62,165 nucleotides of DNA, taken from the NCBI GenBank assembly GCA_018335655.1, contig JAGXRX010000027.1:1-62165 (forward strand), in the 5' to 3' direction. Positions within the stretch are counted from its first letter, which is position 1. Each line of letters opens with the position of its first letter. This document shows, piece by piece, positions 53,583 to 61,618 of the stretch. The stretch is from Erysipelothrix sp. GTDB lineage: Bacteria; Bacillota_I; Bacilli_A; Erysipelotrichales; Erysipelotrichaceae. Made by a program: the position numbers and the translations under genes. The notes beneath the pieces were generated by a model. The model did not search any database. It was not told the DNA's origin and was given only the letters and a program-made list of their open reading frames with translations.

Positions 53583-55084
53583 ACCATTTCCTCCTTTTTC
53601 TTCATGACTATGTTATATCCAAAGAGTATAACTGCTACTCCTAAATATCCGATACTCATGCCTGGATTCATATTTAATCCAACCCCACTGCTATGAATAA
53701 TTCCAAAGAAGCTTAAGATACTTGCAAGTAGTGATGTAATACTTGCTTGTTTAAATTTTTGATCAATAATGAATACAGTTAGACTTCCTAATACCATCCC
53801 AACTATGATTGCCCCTTGACCTAAAGCATTCATTCCTTCATAGTTTAATCCATTAATATTTAATAGTTGATATCCTACAGCAATGGCATTTGTGTTTGCT
53901 GAGTTTAAGGCAATATCAACTGCATTGCGTGTCCAATCTGCTAGTGATGGCACAATAGCCATAACTACTGCTGGAGCATACTTTTGCTCATTTGCACTAA
54001 ATGCTTGAGACGTTATCACAAGTCCGATATAAAGTAGAATCGGAAGTACCCCAACAACAGGAATAATGTTGAGTAGTACTGAGAAAATTCCAAGAGAGGT
54101 TAGTATTAATACACCAAGTCCTGATGCAAATGAATACCCAATTCTAGCTCCTGCTTCTTTCCAACCAGGATGTCCAATAAAGATCGCTGTTGGAAATGGG
54201 CTACCAAAGAAACTTCCAAGAATTGTGGTTACTCCATCTGCTACTAGAGCTTCTTGAGTATTATATTCATCCCCAGCTGCAGCTGCACTTTCACAGTTAT
54301 CAATAGTTTCAATGAAATTATAGATTCCAAGTGGTATTGCAGCAATTAGGAATGGTGCAGCACTTGTGAGTCCATCTATCCAACGCATAAAGGATGGCAC
54401 TGGAATTGAGAATGCTAAACCATCAAATGAAGCAATTAACACATCTAGCTTCATGACTCCTGTAGTCCAACCAAGAACAACAGCAACTAATATCGCAACA
54501 AGTCCTGTTGGAATATTGTAAGGCATTTTTACTTTTCCAATAAATCCTAACAATACAATAGCTAATGATACTAATCCAATATAAGGTAAGGCGAAAATGC
54601 TAAATGCAGGATTTAAAGCAATGAAGGTTAATGAAACCCCTGCTAATGATCCAAGCATTGCAGCTCTTGGAATCCATTGTCGCATCTTAGCACCAATGAG
54701 TGATCCAATAAGTTCAATGATCCCTTCAGCTAGAGACCAAACAAGACCTGCACTCCATGCTAATACAGCATCCCCTGTACTCCAATAAACTGGTCCAATA
54801 ATAAGAAATACAATGAGAAACATATGTGGAACACTTGATCCTGACGGTAAGGCAGTGACATCATTTCTGCCTGTTTTCTTAGCTAACGCAACAGCCATTT
54901 TTGTGTAATAAGCACTTGCTAAGAAAATAGATAATCCAACTGCTGGAAGAATTCTTCCATAGACTATATCGAATGGTAAACCTACTACCACGGATAGTAA
55001 ACTTGCCATGACTAAAATATTAGTAAGGTTATTACTAAATAGTCCGAAGAAACCATTCCAGTCACTTTTTACCCAGTATTTCAT
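53579..55084 (-). CDS. NCS2/AzgA-like permease (paralogue 1)
   Basis: 501 residues, about 12-13 membrane segments, starting MKYWVKSDWNGFFGLFSNNLTN with the loop GSPFPTAIFIGHPGWK and GARIGYSF. First gene of the operon, overlapping the hydrolase gene by 4 bp. Because two paralogues flank one hydrolase, they may import substrate and a related compound or intermediate. Transported compound unknown. Confidence 0.75.
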   Translation of the reverse strand: MKYWVKSDWNGFFGLFSNNLTNILVMASLLSVVVGLPFDIVYGRILPAVGLSIFLASAYYTKMAVALAKKTGRNDVTALPSGSSVPHMFLIVFLIIGPVYWSTGDAVLAWSAGLVWSLAEGIIELIGSLIGAKMRQWIPRAAMLGSLAGVSLTFIALNPAFSIFALPYIGLVSLAIVLLGFIGKVKMPYNIPTGLVAILVAVVLGWTTGVMKLDVLIASFDGLAFSIPVPSFMRWIDGLTSAAPFLIAAIPLGIYNFIETIDNCESAAAAGDEYNTQEALVADGVTTILGSFFGSPFPTAIFIGHPGWKEAGARIGYSFASGLGVLILTSLGIFSVLLNIIPVVGVLPILLYIGLVITSQAFSANEQKYAPAVVMAIVPSLADWTRNAVDIALNSANTNAIAVGYQLLNINGLNYEGMNALGQGAIIVGMVLGSLTVFIIDQKFKQASITSLLASILSFFGIIHSSGVGLNMNPGMSIGYLGVAVILFGYNIVMKKKEEMV

Positions 55085-55118
55085 ATCTCCTCCAATCTTT
55101 GATATATATAGTTTAAAT

Positions 55119-55140
55119 TAAATACATTTAAATGTATTTA
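55119..55140. promoter_or_regulatory. 22-bp perfect palindrome, candidate operator
   Basis: Left half TAAATACATTT, right half its exact complement, with no spacer. It lies 35 bp upstream of the permease-hydrolase operon start and next to the cre. The PucR regulator encoded 4 kb away is one candidate binder. Confidence 0.5.
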
Positions 55141-55155
55141 TCAAGATTTTACAAT

Positions 55156-55169
55156 TTAAAGCGCTTACA
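55156..55169 (-). promoter_or_regulatory. cre (CcpA) site of the permease-hydrolase operon
   Basis: Minus strand TGTAAGCGCTTTAA, the same TGTAAGCGCTT core as at 3100 and 43857, about 75 bp upstream of the operon's first start codon. Confidence 0.6.
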
Positions 55170-55446
55170 TTTGTACTAAATTACAAAACTATGTGGGAAA
55201 ATATGGGAAAATGACGTAAATCACTTATAGATTTAAATACAACACAGAAATAAAATGATTTAAATGCTAACTTAGTAATATTTTTCGTGATATGCAATAC
55301 TATCATTAAATCTATAACTTGAGCGATCATTCTATTGAATTGTAATCAACTTGAACTTAACTTTGAATAGCAATTACTCTCTATTTTAAATACATTCGAA
55401 TTTTCTATTAACTAATTTCAGTTTAGATTAAATTATTGAATTAAAA

Positions 55447-55483
55447 AAGAACCTTTTCTTGAATGTTCAAGATTTAGGTTCTT
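55447..55483 (-). terminator. Terminator of the amidohydrolase-transporter operon
   Basis: AAGAACCT pairs with AGGTTCTT; an inner CTTGAA-TG-TTCAAG hairpin sits in the loop. On the minus strand it is followed by six T. Confidence 0.75.
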
Positions 55484-55500
55484 AGTGACAATTCAATACT

Positions 55501-56799
55501 TTATTCTGGAAGAAAATAACTCAATAAGATTGCTACTACAGCTGATGGAACAACTCCAGAGGTAAGCATAAGTCTAAAGGACAAAGGTACAAATGCCAAT
55601 GATTCTGGAATTAAATTTAAGCCTACACCTAATCCTAGTGATAACGCAATAATTAGCATATTTCGACTAGTAAATGGCGCTCTCATAACTAGTGAGATAC
55701 CAGATACAAAAACCATTGAGAATGTCACTAAAGTGGCACCTCCTAAAACAGGTTCAGGTACAATCAGTATAAGCGCTGCTAATTTAGGAAACAAAGACAT
55801 TCCAATTAAGATTAATGCTCCAATCTTAACGACAATATTACTAAATACTCCCGTTAAGTTAACAACTCCAATATTCTGTGTATATGAAGTATTTGGAAAA
55901 CCGTTAAATATCGCCGCAATTGAACTTGCGATACCATCTGCTAAAACTGCACCTTTATTTTCTTCAGGTGTAGCCTCTCTATTTCTAGACACAATGGTCA
56001 ATGCAGACACATCTCCGACTGTTTCAACTGTTGTTGCAACATACATAAATAACATCGCTACAATAGCAGTTAAATGAAACTCCCACTTAAACGCAAATGG
56101 TGTTACTAATGAAATCCATGCAGATTGATCAAGTATACTAAAATCGATTTGATTAAGCATTATCGCAACGATATATCCAACAAATATTCCAATCAAAATC
56201 GAAGCTGATTTAAAGAACTTACTTTTTGATCGATAACATAAGACAATTGTAAGAATGACTAATAATGATAGAAACCAATTAATTGGGGCACCATATCCAA
56301 TGAGTGTTCTTGAACCTGCGGCTTGTCTTATCCCAACTGGAATTAAAGTTATTCCAATAGTCATAACCACAACACCTGTCACTAAAGGAGTAAATATGTT
56401 TCTAACTTTATCTAGATAATTACCTAGAAATGTTTCGAAAAGTCCTCCAATAAAACTTGCACCAAGTGCAGCTCCGATTCCAAACTGAGTTACGATTGCC
56501 ATGACAGTAGATATAAAAGCATTGCTTGTTCCCATAACAATGGGAAGTCTACTTCCGATTTTTTTGAATCCATGAACTTGAATTAGTGTTGCAATCCCAG
56601 CCATAAGCATCGCGCTTTGAATTAATAGAGTACCCTCTTGAGCGCTTAATCCTAATGCTCCTACAACTAAAATAGGCAAAGTAACATTTGCTGCGAACAT
56701 AGCAAGAATATGTTGAAGGGCATAAGCATATTTTTTATACCCTTCAGGAACATCTTCAACATTATATAGTATTTCTACAGTTTGGTTATTTTGCTCCAT
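55501..56799 (-). CDS. NCS2 uracil/xanthine-family permease
   Basis: 432 residues, about 12-14 membrane segments. YALQHILAMFAANVTLPIL and the conserved NCS2 signature QNIGVVNLTGV (after NGFPNTSYT) identify the UraA/PbuX group. Third gene of the ring-opening amidohydrolase operon, 16 bp after the preceding transporter. Probably imports a nitrogen ring compound, such as cyanuric acid, barbiturate, uracil or xanthine. Confidence 0.85.
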   Translation of the reverse strand: MEQNNQTVEILYNVEDVPEGYKKYAYALQHILAMFAANVTLPILVVGALGLSAQEGTLLIQSAMLMAGIATLIQVHGFKKIGSRLPIVMGTSNAFISTVMAIVTQFGIGAALGASFIGGLFETFLGNYLDKVRNIFTPLVTGVVVMTIGITLIPVGIRQAAGSRTLIGYGAPINWFLSLLVILTIVLCYRSKSKFFKSASILIGIFVGYIVAIMLNQIDFSILDQSAWISLVTPFAFKWEFHLTAIVAMLFMYVATTVETVGDVSALTIVSRNREATPEENKGAVLADGIASSIAAIFNGFPNTSYTQNIGVVNLTGVFSNIVVKIGALILIGMSLFPKLAALILIVPEPVLGGATLVTFSMVFVSGISLVMRAPFTSRNMLIIALSLGLGVGLNLIPESLAFVPLSFRLMLTSGVVPSAVVAILLSYFLPE

Positions 56800-56814
56800 T
56801 AATTGACCCTCTCT

Positions 56815-58059
56815 TTAAATAAATACGAATGATAAAGCAATCAATAATGCGAGTGATACTAAAACAAACTTTAAGTTATTCTTACAAATCTGTAAGATCT
56901 CAACTCCAAACCCTTCAGAGAGTGCAGCCACGTTGATTTGAACTGGACTAATTTGAGTTCCAAATCCAACCGCGATAGCGACAAACCCCATAGCCTGTGA
57001 TGGCATTCCTAATAATGACAAAGTAGGAAGAATAAGCACTAATACCCCTGCAGCAAATGCCCCAGATGGAATAGCTATAAGGAAAGCCATAATAATTGCA
57101 GATGGAACGATTAATCCAGTAGGAACATTAGCCACTAAACCAGCTAGTTGTTCAAAGGTTCCAAGACGTGCAATCAAGTTAATGAATGATAAGAATATAC
57201 CTACTCCAAATAGTGTAGTCAAGATATAACGTGATCCATCAATTAAAGCTTCTGATGTCTTTGTTATTCCTAATGGAGTAAGAACTGCTGTAAGAATTGC
57301 GGTAATCATAACAGTCGTTACAGGAGTAAACACAACAAATCCTATTAATCCATTAATTCTTGATCCTAAAATAACGAAAGTTAATAAAGCGATTGCTGGA
57401 AGTGCTCTAACAAATAGATTTCCATCAAGGGTTACTTTAATAGCATTTTTATTATTTGAAACTAAAACCCCTCGTTTAGAAACACCATATATTGCAAGCG
57501 CTACCCCTAATGCTACAAATAATAGTGTTAATGGTTGCATGTTTGCAGCATGTTCAATAACATCAATACCTGCTGCTTCAGCAGCTAGAACAGTTTCAGT
57601 TGAAGCTGGTGAAGTCGTAAATCCTACTGCAGTAACAATTGCCATTGCAGCAACAACTTCAGGAACTGCACCTACAGCCATAGCAACTAGAGGAGCAATA
57701 ACCATTGTATTCCCTGCACCCATACCAGCCATATATGTTGCGGCTGCTTGAATAAGAACTAAAATCCCTGCGAAAATAGCAATTTTGCCTTTAAAAGCCT
57801 TTTCTGCCATTTGAACTACTGCTTGAACACTTCCACCTTTAGCGACCATCATTGCAGCCGCTGCAAATAAAATTGGTGCAGTATATGAGAACATAGTTTT
57901 AATACCTTCCATAACTGCTCCATTAACATCACCTAGAGAAAAACCACCAATAACAAGTGCAACTGCTCCCCCTACTAAACCTGCAAACAACATATGTTGT
58001 TTGAGAAATAATAAAACTAATATAACTGCTAATGGGATTAAATTGATAAGTAACTCCAT
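56815..58059 (-). CDS. Ion-transporter-superfamily permease (CitMHS/GntP-like)
   Basis: 414 residues with about 11 membrane segments and two reentrant-like Gly/Ala/Ser-rich loops (GMGAGNTMVIAPL, GFTTSPASTETV and GFGTQISPVQINVAA). This is the architecture of sodium- or proton-coupled carboxylate transporters. Between the amidohydrolase and the NCS2 permease, it may carry an acidic ring compound, the open-ring carboxylate, or a counter-ion. Exact family not certain. Confidence 0.65.
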   Translation of the reverse strand: MELLINLIPLAVILVLLFLKQHMLFAGLVGGAVALVIGGFSLGDVNGAVMEGIKTMFSYTAPILFAAAAMMVAKGGSVQAVVQMAEKAFKGKIAIFAGILVLIQAAATYMAGMGAGNTMVIAPLVAMAVGAVPEVVAAMAIVTAVGFTTSPASTETVLAAEAAGIDVIEHAANMQPLTLLFVALGVALAIYGVSKRGVLVSNNKNAIKVTLDGNLFVRALPAIALLTFVILGSRINGLIGFVVFTPVTTVMITAILTAVLTPLGITKTSEALIDGSRYILTTLFGVGIFLSFINLIARLGTFEQLAGLVANVPTGLIVPSAIIMAFLIAIPSGAFAAGVLVLILPTLSLLGMPSQAMGFVAIAVGFGTQISPVQINVAALSEGFGVEILQICKNNLKFVLVSLALLIALSFVFI

Positions 58060-58084
58060 GGTTCCTCCTTTTTATCAATATTAA

Positions 58085-59188
58085 TTATAATTTGACAATG
58101 ACCGCAACTGGTCCACCACCATCAGGGCCTTGATGTTCAGCTCCACCTGATACGTAAACCATTGGGTCTTGAATAACTGATGCAACAACTGCATTAACGA
58201 CTGATCTTGCCTGACGTGTATGATTGATATCACTATCAGTAAGCATCGTAGTTCTTCTATTCAAGACAAATCCATTTGAACTACTTTCAGCCTTTGCAAA
58301 GACATTAACTACCTTCTCTGTAATATCTGAAGAAGGAAGTCCTTCAAATTCTAGACCAGCATTCTTCATTGCTCTTAACACAGCCTGAATATCAATAGAA
58401 TTGTTCATGACATCATGACCAATGAAATACTTTCCATTGCCTTGCATTGAGTTACCCATGACGATAATCTCGCAGTTTTCAAGTTCGATACCAGCTGATG
58501 TTGATGCAACGGTTGAGAATAATGACCAGTTTTGACAAATATCTTTCTCAGCAACATTATCAGCTGAGATTTCTTCAAGTGCTACAGCAACTCCTAGTGC
58601 GCTTGCACCACGATTGTAACCCATTGATTTATATGTGTCGTGAGTAACAACAGATTGTCCTCTATTTTGAGCGTCTTGAATTCGCTCTGAAGTCAGTAAA
58701 GGACATTTGATTTGTACAAAATGAACATCATTTACCGACTCAATTCCTGCTTCACTCATTAATGTTTTGACAACTTTTGCCACTTCATGCATCATCACTA
58801 GTCTTCCTTGCTCTTCTGGAAGGAAGTTACGAGTAAACCCTGACTTAACCACTAATGATTTCTTTCCTAGCCCTGGTGCATTTACGAATTTTGATGTAAA
58901 CACTACAGCATGTGGAGACATGACCCCTTCAGTTCCTCCAGACATTACAAAAGCAACTTTATGTTTAATCTCCTTCTCAGATTTACCAGTTTGTTGCTGT
59001 AAATAATGGCTAAATGCCATAGTTGCAAACCCTCGAGTAAAGTCATTAACACATCCATTGCCTTCAGTCTTTCCTAAAATAGCAATTACATCATTAGGAT
59101 CAACTAATTTTTGCTTGACGAGTTCTTCAAGCCCTCTTAAATCATCGGGAGAAGACATTGGAATCTTGTATACTCTTGAATCAATCAT
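58085..59188 (-). CDS. Ring-opening amidohydrolase, cyanuric acid amidohydrolase/barbiturase family (AtzD-like)
   Basis: 367 residues, normal for this family. The three pseudo-repeats each carry a Lys-Ser pair: Lys40/Ser83 ([19 protein letters not shown]), Lys161/Ser227 (IKCPLL, MGNSMQG) and Lys289/Ser337 ([23 protein letters not shown]). All catalytic positions are intact. The enzyme opens the cyanuric acid ring to 1-carboxybiuret (which becomes biuret), or barbiturate to ureidomalonate. The nearby BiuH-like hydrolase favours cyanuric acid. First gene of its operon, divergent from pucR. Confidence 0.88.
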   Translation of the reverse strand: MIDSRVYKIPMSSPDDLRGLEELVKQKLVDPNDVIAILGKTEGNGCVNDFTRGFATMAFSHYLQQQTGKSEKEIKHKVAFVMSGGTEGVMSPHAVVFTSKFVNAPGLGKKSLVVKSGFTRNFLPEEQGRLVMMHEVAKVVKTLMSEAGIESVNDVHFVQIKCPLLTSERIQDAQNRGQSVVTHDTYKSMGYNRGASALGVAVALEEISADNVAEKDICQNWSLFSTVASTSAGIELENCEIIVMGNSMQGNGKYFIGHDVMNNSIDIQAVLRAMKNAGLEFEGLPSSDITEKVVNVFAKAESSSNGFVLNRRTTMLTDSDINHTRQARSVVNAVVASVIQDPMVYVSGGAEHQGPDGGGPVAVIVKL

Positions 59189-59267
59189 TTTTGCACCTTT
59201 TCCTTTCTACTATAAAATAACCCATGTGCAAAGGTTAGTATTCATAAACATGTAACGAAATTAAGCT

Positions 59268-59302
59268 ATTATAGTTGTCAATCATTCACAATATGATACA
59301 CT
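59268..59302. promoter_or_regulatory. Divergent promoter region of amidohydrolase operon and pucR
   Basis: Plus strand (pucR): -35 TTGTCA (59275-59280), 16-base spacer, extended -10 TGATACACT (59297-59302). Minus strand: a TATAAT at 59268-59273 without a good -35, which would suit an activator-dependent promoter for the amidohydrolase operon. Confidence 0.5.
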
Positions 59303-59320
59303 AGACAAAAGGGAGGATTT

Positions 59321-60880
59321 ATGTACATAACCATAAAAGACCTTATAGATCGCAATATCTTTGATAAAATTGAAATCCACTCAGGAGCTACTCAACTCAA
59401 TCGAGTTGTAAAAAGTGTTTCAATCATGGAAACCCCTGACTTTGATAAATATATCCTTGAAAAAACACTTGTTTTGACTACACTTTATCCTATTAAAAAT
59501 GATGTAGACCGTTTCTTACTTCTTCTAGATTCTTTACATCAGAAGCAAGCATCAGGTTTGATCATAAAAATTAAACGCTATATCGATGTAATCCCTGCAG
59601 TGATTATTGAAAAGGCAAAGCATTTAGATTTTCCTATCATAACTTTAGAGTATGACGCCAATCTTTCATTACTCTTTGATTCAATCATTGCGGAACTTCA
59701 CTATGCACAGTATAGCACACATAATTTCAATGCTTGGTATAGTACTATTCTTCATGAAATCGTAGACAAGCCTTCGACCAAGTCACTCATACAAGCTATT
59801 AAGTCAATCCCTGATATTGAAGTTTTAATTGTGAATCTTATTAATGGTAAGATTCATACAACAAGTGATCGAATTCAAACAATCTATGATGAACATCCTC
59901 TAGCACAATCCTCATATCACGTCCTAGATGAGCAGTTAATTATCAATGAAGTAGTCACATATGAGAATGTGGATGTATATCGATTAATGGTTATGACCTC
60001 CTATGAACAGCGTCATATCATATATAACTACATTGAGATAATCAAACTCATGATTATCCTTATCTACCAAAAGAAACAAGAAAATGCACTTAAGCAAAAT
60101 CAATTTCTTATAGACTTTGTCACCAATATGACTGCCAACTATCAATCGAATACCGAAGTTACTGAGGCTGGTAAAATCTTTAATTGGAGTATTGCATTTC
60201 CGATTATGCTTATGATGATTGATATCAAAGAAAATGTCATCAGGGCACATCAACCAATGATCTTTTCACAGATCAAACATGAAATTGTTAACACATGTCA
60301 TATTCACGAAAGTGAGTTAAGACTCATTATCTTAAATCATCATGTTTTGATTATTGCGAATCTCAAGGATACACAGAACTATAAAACTATGATGATTACA
60401 TTACATAATCATTTAAAGACACATTTTCAAGACGCTTTCGTTCGTGCAGCTTATTCAACACCCATCTATGAAGCACGTGAGATTCCATCAACATATACTT
60501 CCCTATTTGAATCACTTAATCATGCCGCTAAAAATCATTTAAGTAATACACTCATCCACGATCATCATGTTCGTATGGTGAATGTACTAAAGAAACTTGA
60601 TACACCTACACTTCTTGACTATGCTCGCTCAATTTTAAAGCCATTAATTGCATACGAAGAAAAACATGATTTACCACTACTTAATACTTATTATCATTAT
60701 ATAGAATGTCAGTTTAATGCTAAAGAGGCTGCACAAAAGCTATTTATTCACTATAATTCTCTTCGTTATCGACTTAATGTAATTGAGTCATGTGGCTATC
60801 CTATCTTTAATGACAAGGAATCTCATTTTGAAGTATACTTTGCCTTAACAATCTATACTTACTTTTCTCATCAAATTTGA
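59321..60880 (+). CDS. PucR-family transcriptional regulator
   Basis: 519 residues. An N-terminal PucR domain (about 1-120: MYITIKDLIDRNIFDKIEI, VSIMETPDF), a variable middle (about 130-410) and a C-terminal PucR-type HTH (about 450-510: CQFNAKEAAQKLFIHYNSLRYRLNVIE). Relatives activate purine-catabolism genes; here it is divergent from the amidohydrolase operon and probably responds to a ring compound or nitrogen status. Preceded by AGGGAGG. Confidence 0.88.
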   Translation: MYITIKDLIDRNIFDKIEIHSGATQLNRVVKSVSIMETPDFDKYILEKTLVLTTLYPIKNDVDRFLLLLDSLHQKQASGLIIKIKRYIDVIPAVIIEKAKHLDFPIITLEYDANLSLLFDSIIAELHYAQYSTHNFNAWYSTILHEIVDKPSTKSLIQAIKSIPDIEVLIVNLINGKIHTTSDRIQTIYDEHPLAQSSYHVLDEQLIINEVVTYENVDVYRLMVMTSYEQRHIIYNYIEIIKLMIILIYQKKQENALKQNQFLIDFVTNMTANYQSNTEVTEAGKIFNWSIAFPIMLMMIDIKENVIRAHQPMIFSQIKHEIVNTCHIHESELRLIILNHHVLIIANLKDTQNYKTMMITLHNHLKTHFQDAFVRAAYSTPIYEAREIPSTYTSLFESLNHAAKNHLSNTLIHDHHVRMVNVLKKLDTPTLLDYARSILKPLIAYEEKHDLPLLNTYYHYIECQFNAKEAAQKLFIHYNSLRYRLNVIESCGYPIFNDKESHFEVYFALTIYTYFSHQI

Positions 60881-60923
60881 AATAGTATTAATTATGGCAT
60901 ACTGATATTAATAAGGGGGACTT

Positions 60924-61100
60924 ATGCTACTATTCAACATCATCTTGTTTGTTGCTTTGATGACCTTATTCGTCTTTGTTCGTATAGATTACTTTAAGCA
61001 TCGTAAAAGACGAATTATAGGTAACATCGTACATGCTTTTTTCTTTAAAAATCTATATGATGAATATGATGATATCATTGAAGCATCTGAAAAATCATAA
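60924..61100 (+). CDS. Small membrane protein, 58 aa
   Basis: ATG after AAGGGGGAC encodes an N-terminal hydrophobic helix (LLFNIILFVALMTLFVFV), a basic stretch (FKHRKRRII) and an acidic tail (YDEYDDIIEASEKS). Good ribosome site, its own strong terminator and a positive-inside pattern support a real gene. No family recognised. It lies 43 bp after pucR and may be co-transcribed with it. Confidence 0.6.
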   Translation: MLLFNIILFVALMTLFVFVRIDYFKHRKRRIIGNIVHAFFFKNLYDEYDDIIEASEKS

Positions 61101-61136
61101 ACTTCAATAGATATCTTTGACTCTAAAGCTAACTTA

Positions 61137-61163
61137 AAAACACTGGATTTACTCCAGTGTTTT
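61137..61163. terminator. Bidirectional terminator
   Basis: AAAACACTGGA-TTTAC-TCCAGTGTTTT, an 11-bp stem between the small membrane protein and the convergent NDK gene. Confidence 0.85.
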
Positions 61164-61171
61164 CTTGTCTT

Positions 61172-61618
61172 TTAACTATTAAACCATAAATCGATTTCAA
61201 ACTCTGCAGCTTCCACTGAATCTGAAGCATGAATAAGATTTCTAATCATACGTCCAGCTTCTTTAGCAAGCACCAATGAATCTTCACCATAGCGGCCTCT
61301 GATACTTGCTGAATCTGCAAATGAAGGATCAGTTGCTCCAATCTTATGTCTTACATTTTGAATTAAATCATTATCTTTTGATTCGCATTCAAGAATTAGA
61401 ACTCTCTCATCCTTAAACTCATTTAAAACCATGTCTTTAAAACCTGGAATATTAAGTCTTACAATGACTTCATGATAATGCTTTAAAATGACATCTTCTT
61501 TAACGATTACTTCTTTAATACGGCGCACTACACATGGAACAGACTTCAATTCATTAAGAATGACCTGATCAAGTTTACGCTTCATTGCGTCAGGCTTAAT
61601 TAGTACAAATGTTCTCAT
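61172..61618 (-). CDS. ndk: Nucleoside diphosphate kinase
   Basis: Transfers the gamma-phosphate between nucleotides through a phosphohistidine. 148 residues. It has FVLIKPDAMKR, SASIRGRYG and the active His130 in NLIHASDSVEAAEFEI. It overlaps the carbamate kinase stop by one base (TAATG), so the two are translationally coupled. Unusual pairing: carbamate kinase makes ATP and NDK would spread it to other nucleotides. Confidence 0.9.
   Translation of the reverse strand: MRTFVLIKPDAMKRKLDQVILNELKSVPCVVRRIKEVIVKEDVILKHYHEVIVRLNIPGFKDMVLNEFKDERVLILECESKDNDLIQNVRHKIGATDPSFADSASIRGRYGEDSLVLAKEAGRMIRNLIHASDSVEAAEFEIDLWFNS

Larger units (their letters stand above)
55085..55500. other. 416-bp intergenic control region
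   Basis: Between the permease-hydrolase operon (leftwards start) and the end of the upstream NCS2 gene. It holds a 22-bp perfect palindrome, a cre site, and the terminator of the upstream operon (55447-55483). A second partial copy of the palindrome half (AAATACATT) occurs at about 55388. I see no small ORF with a ribosome site. Confidence 0.6.

Noticed and set aside
55733-56077. 114-codon ORF opposite the NCS2 permease
   Set aside because: Antisense shadow of a conserved gene, no ribosome site.
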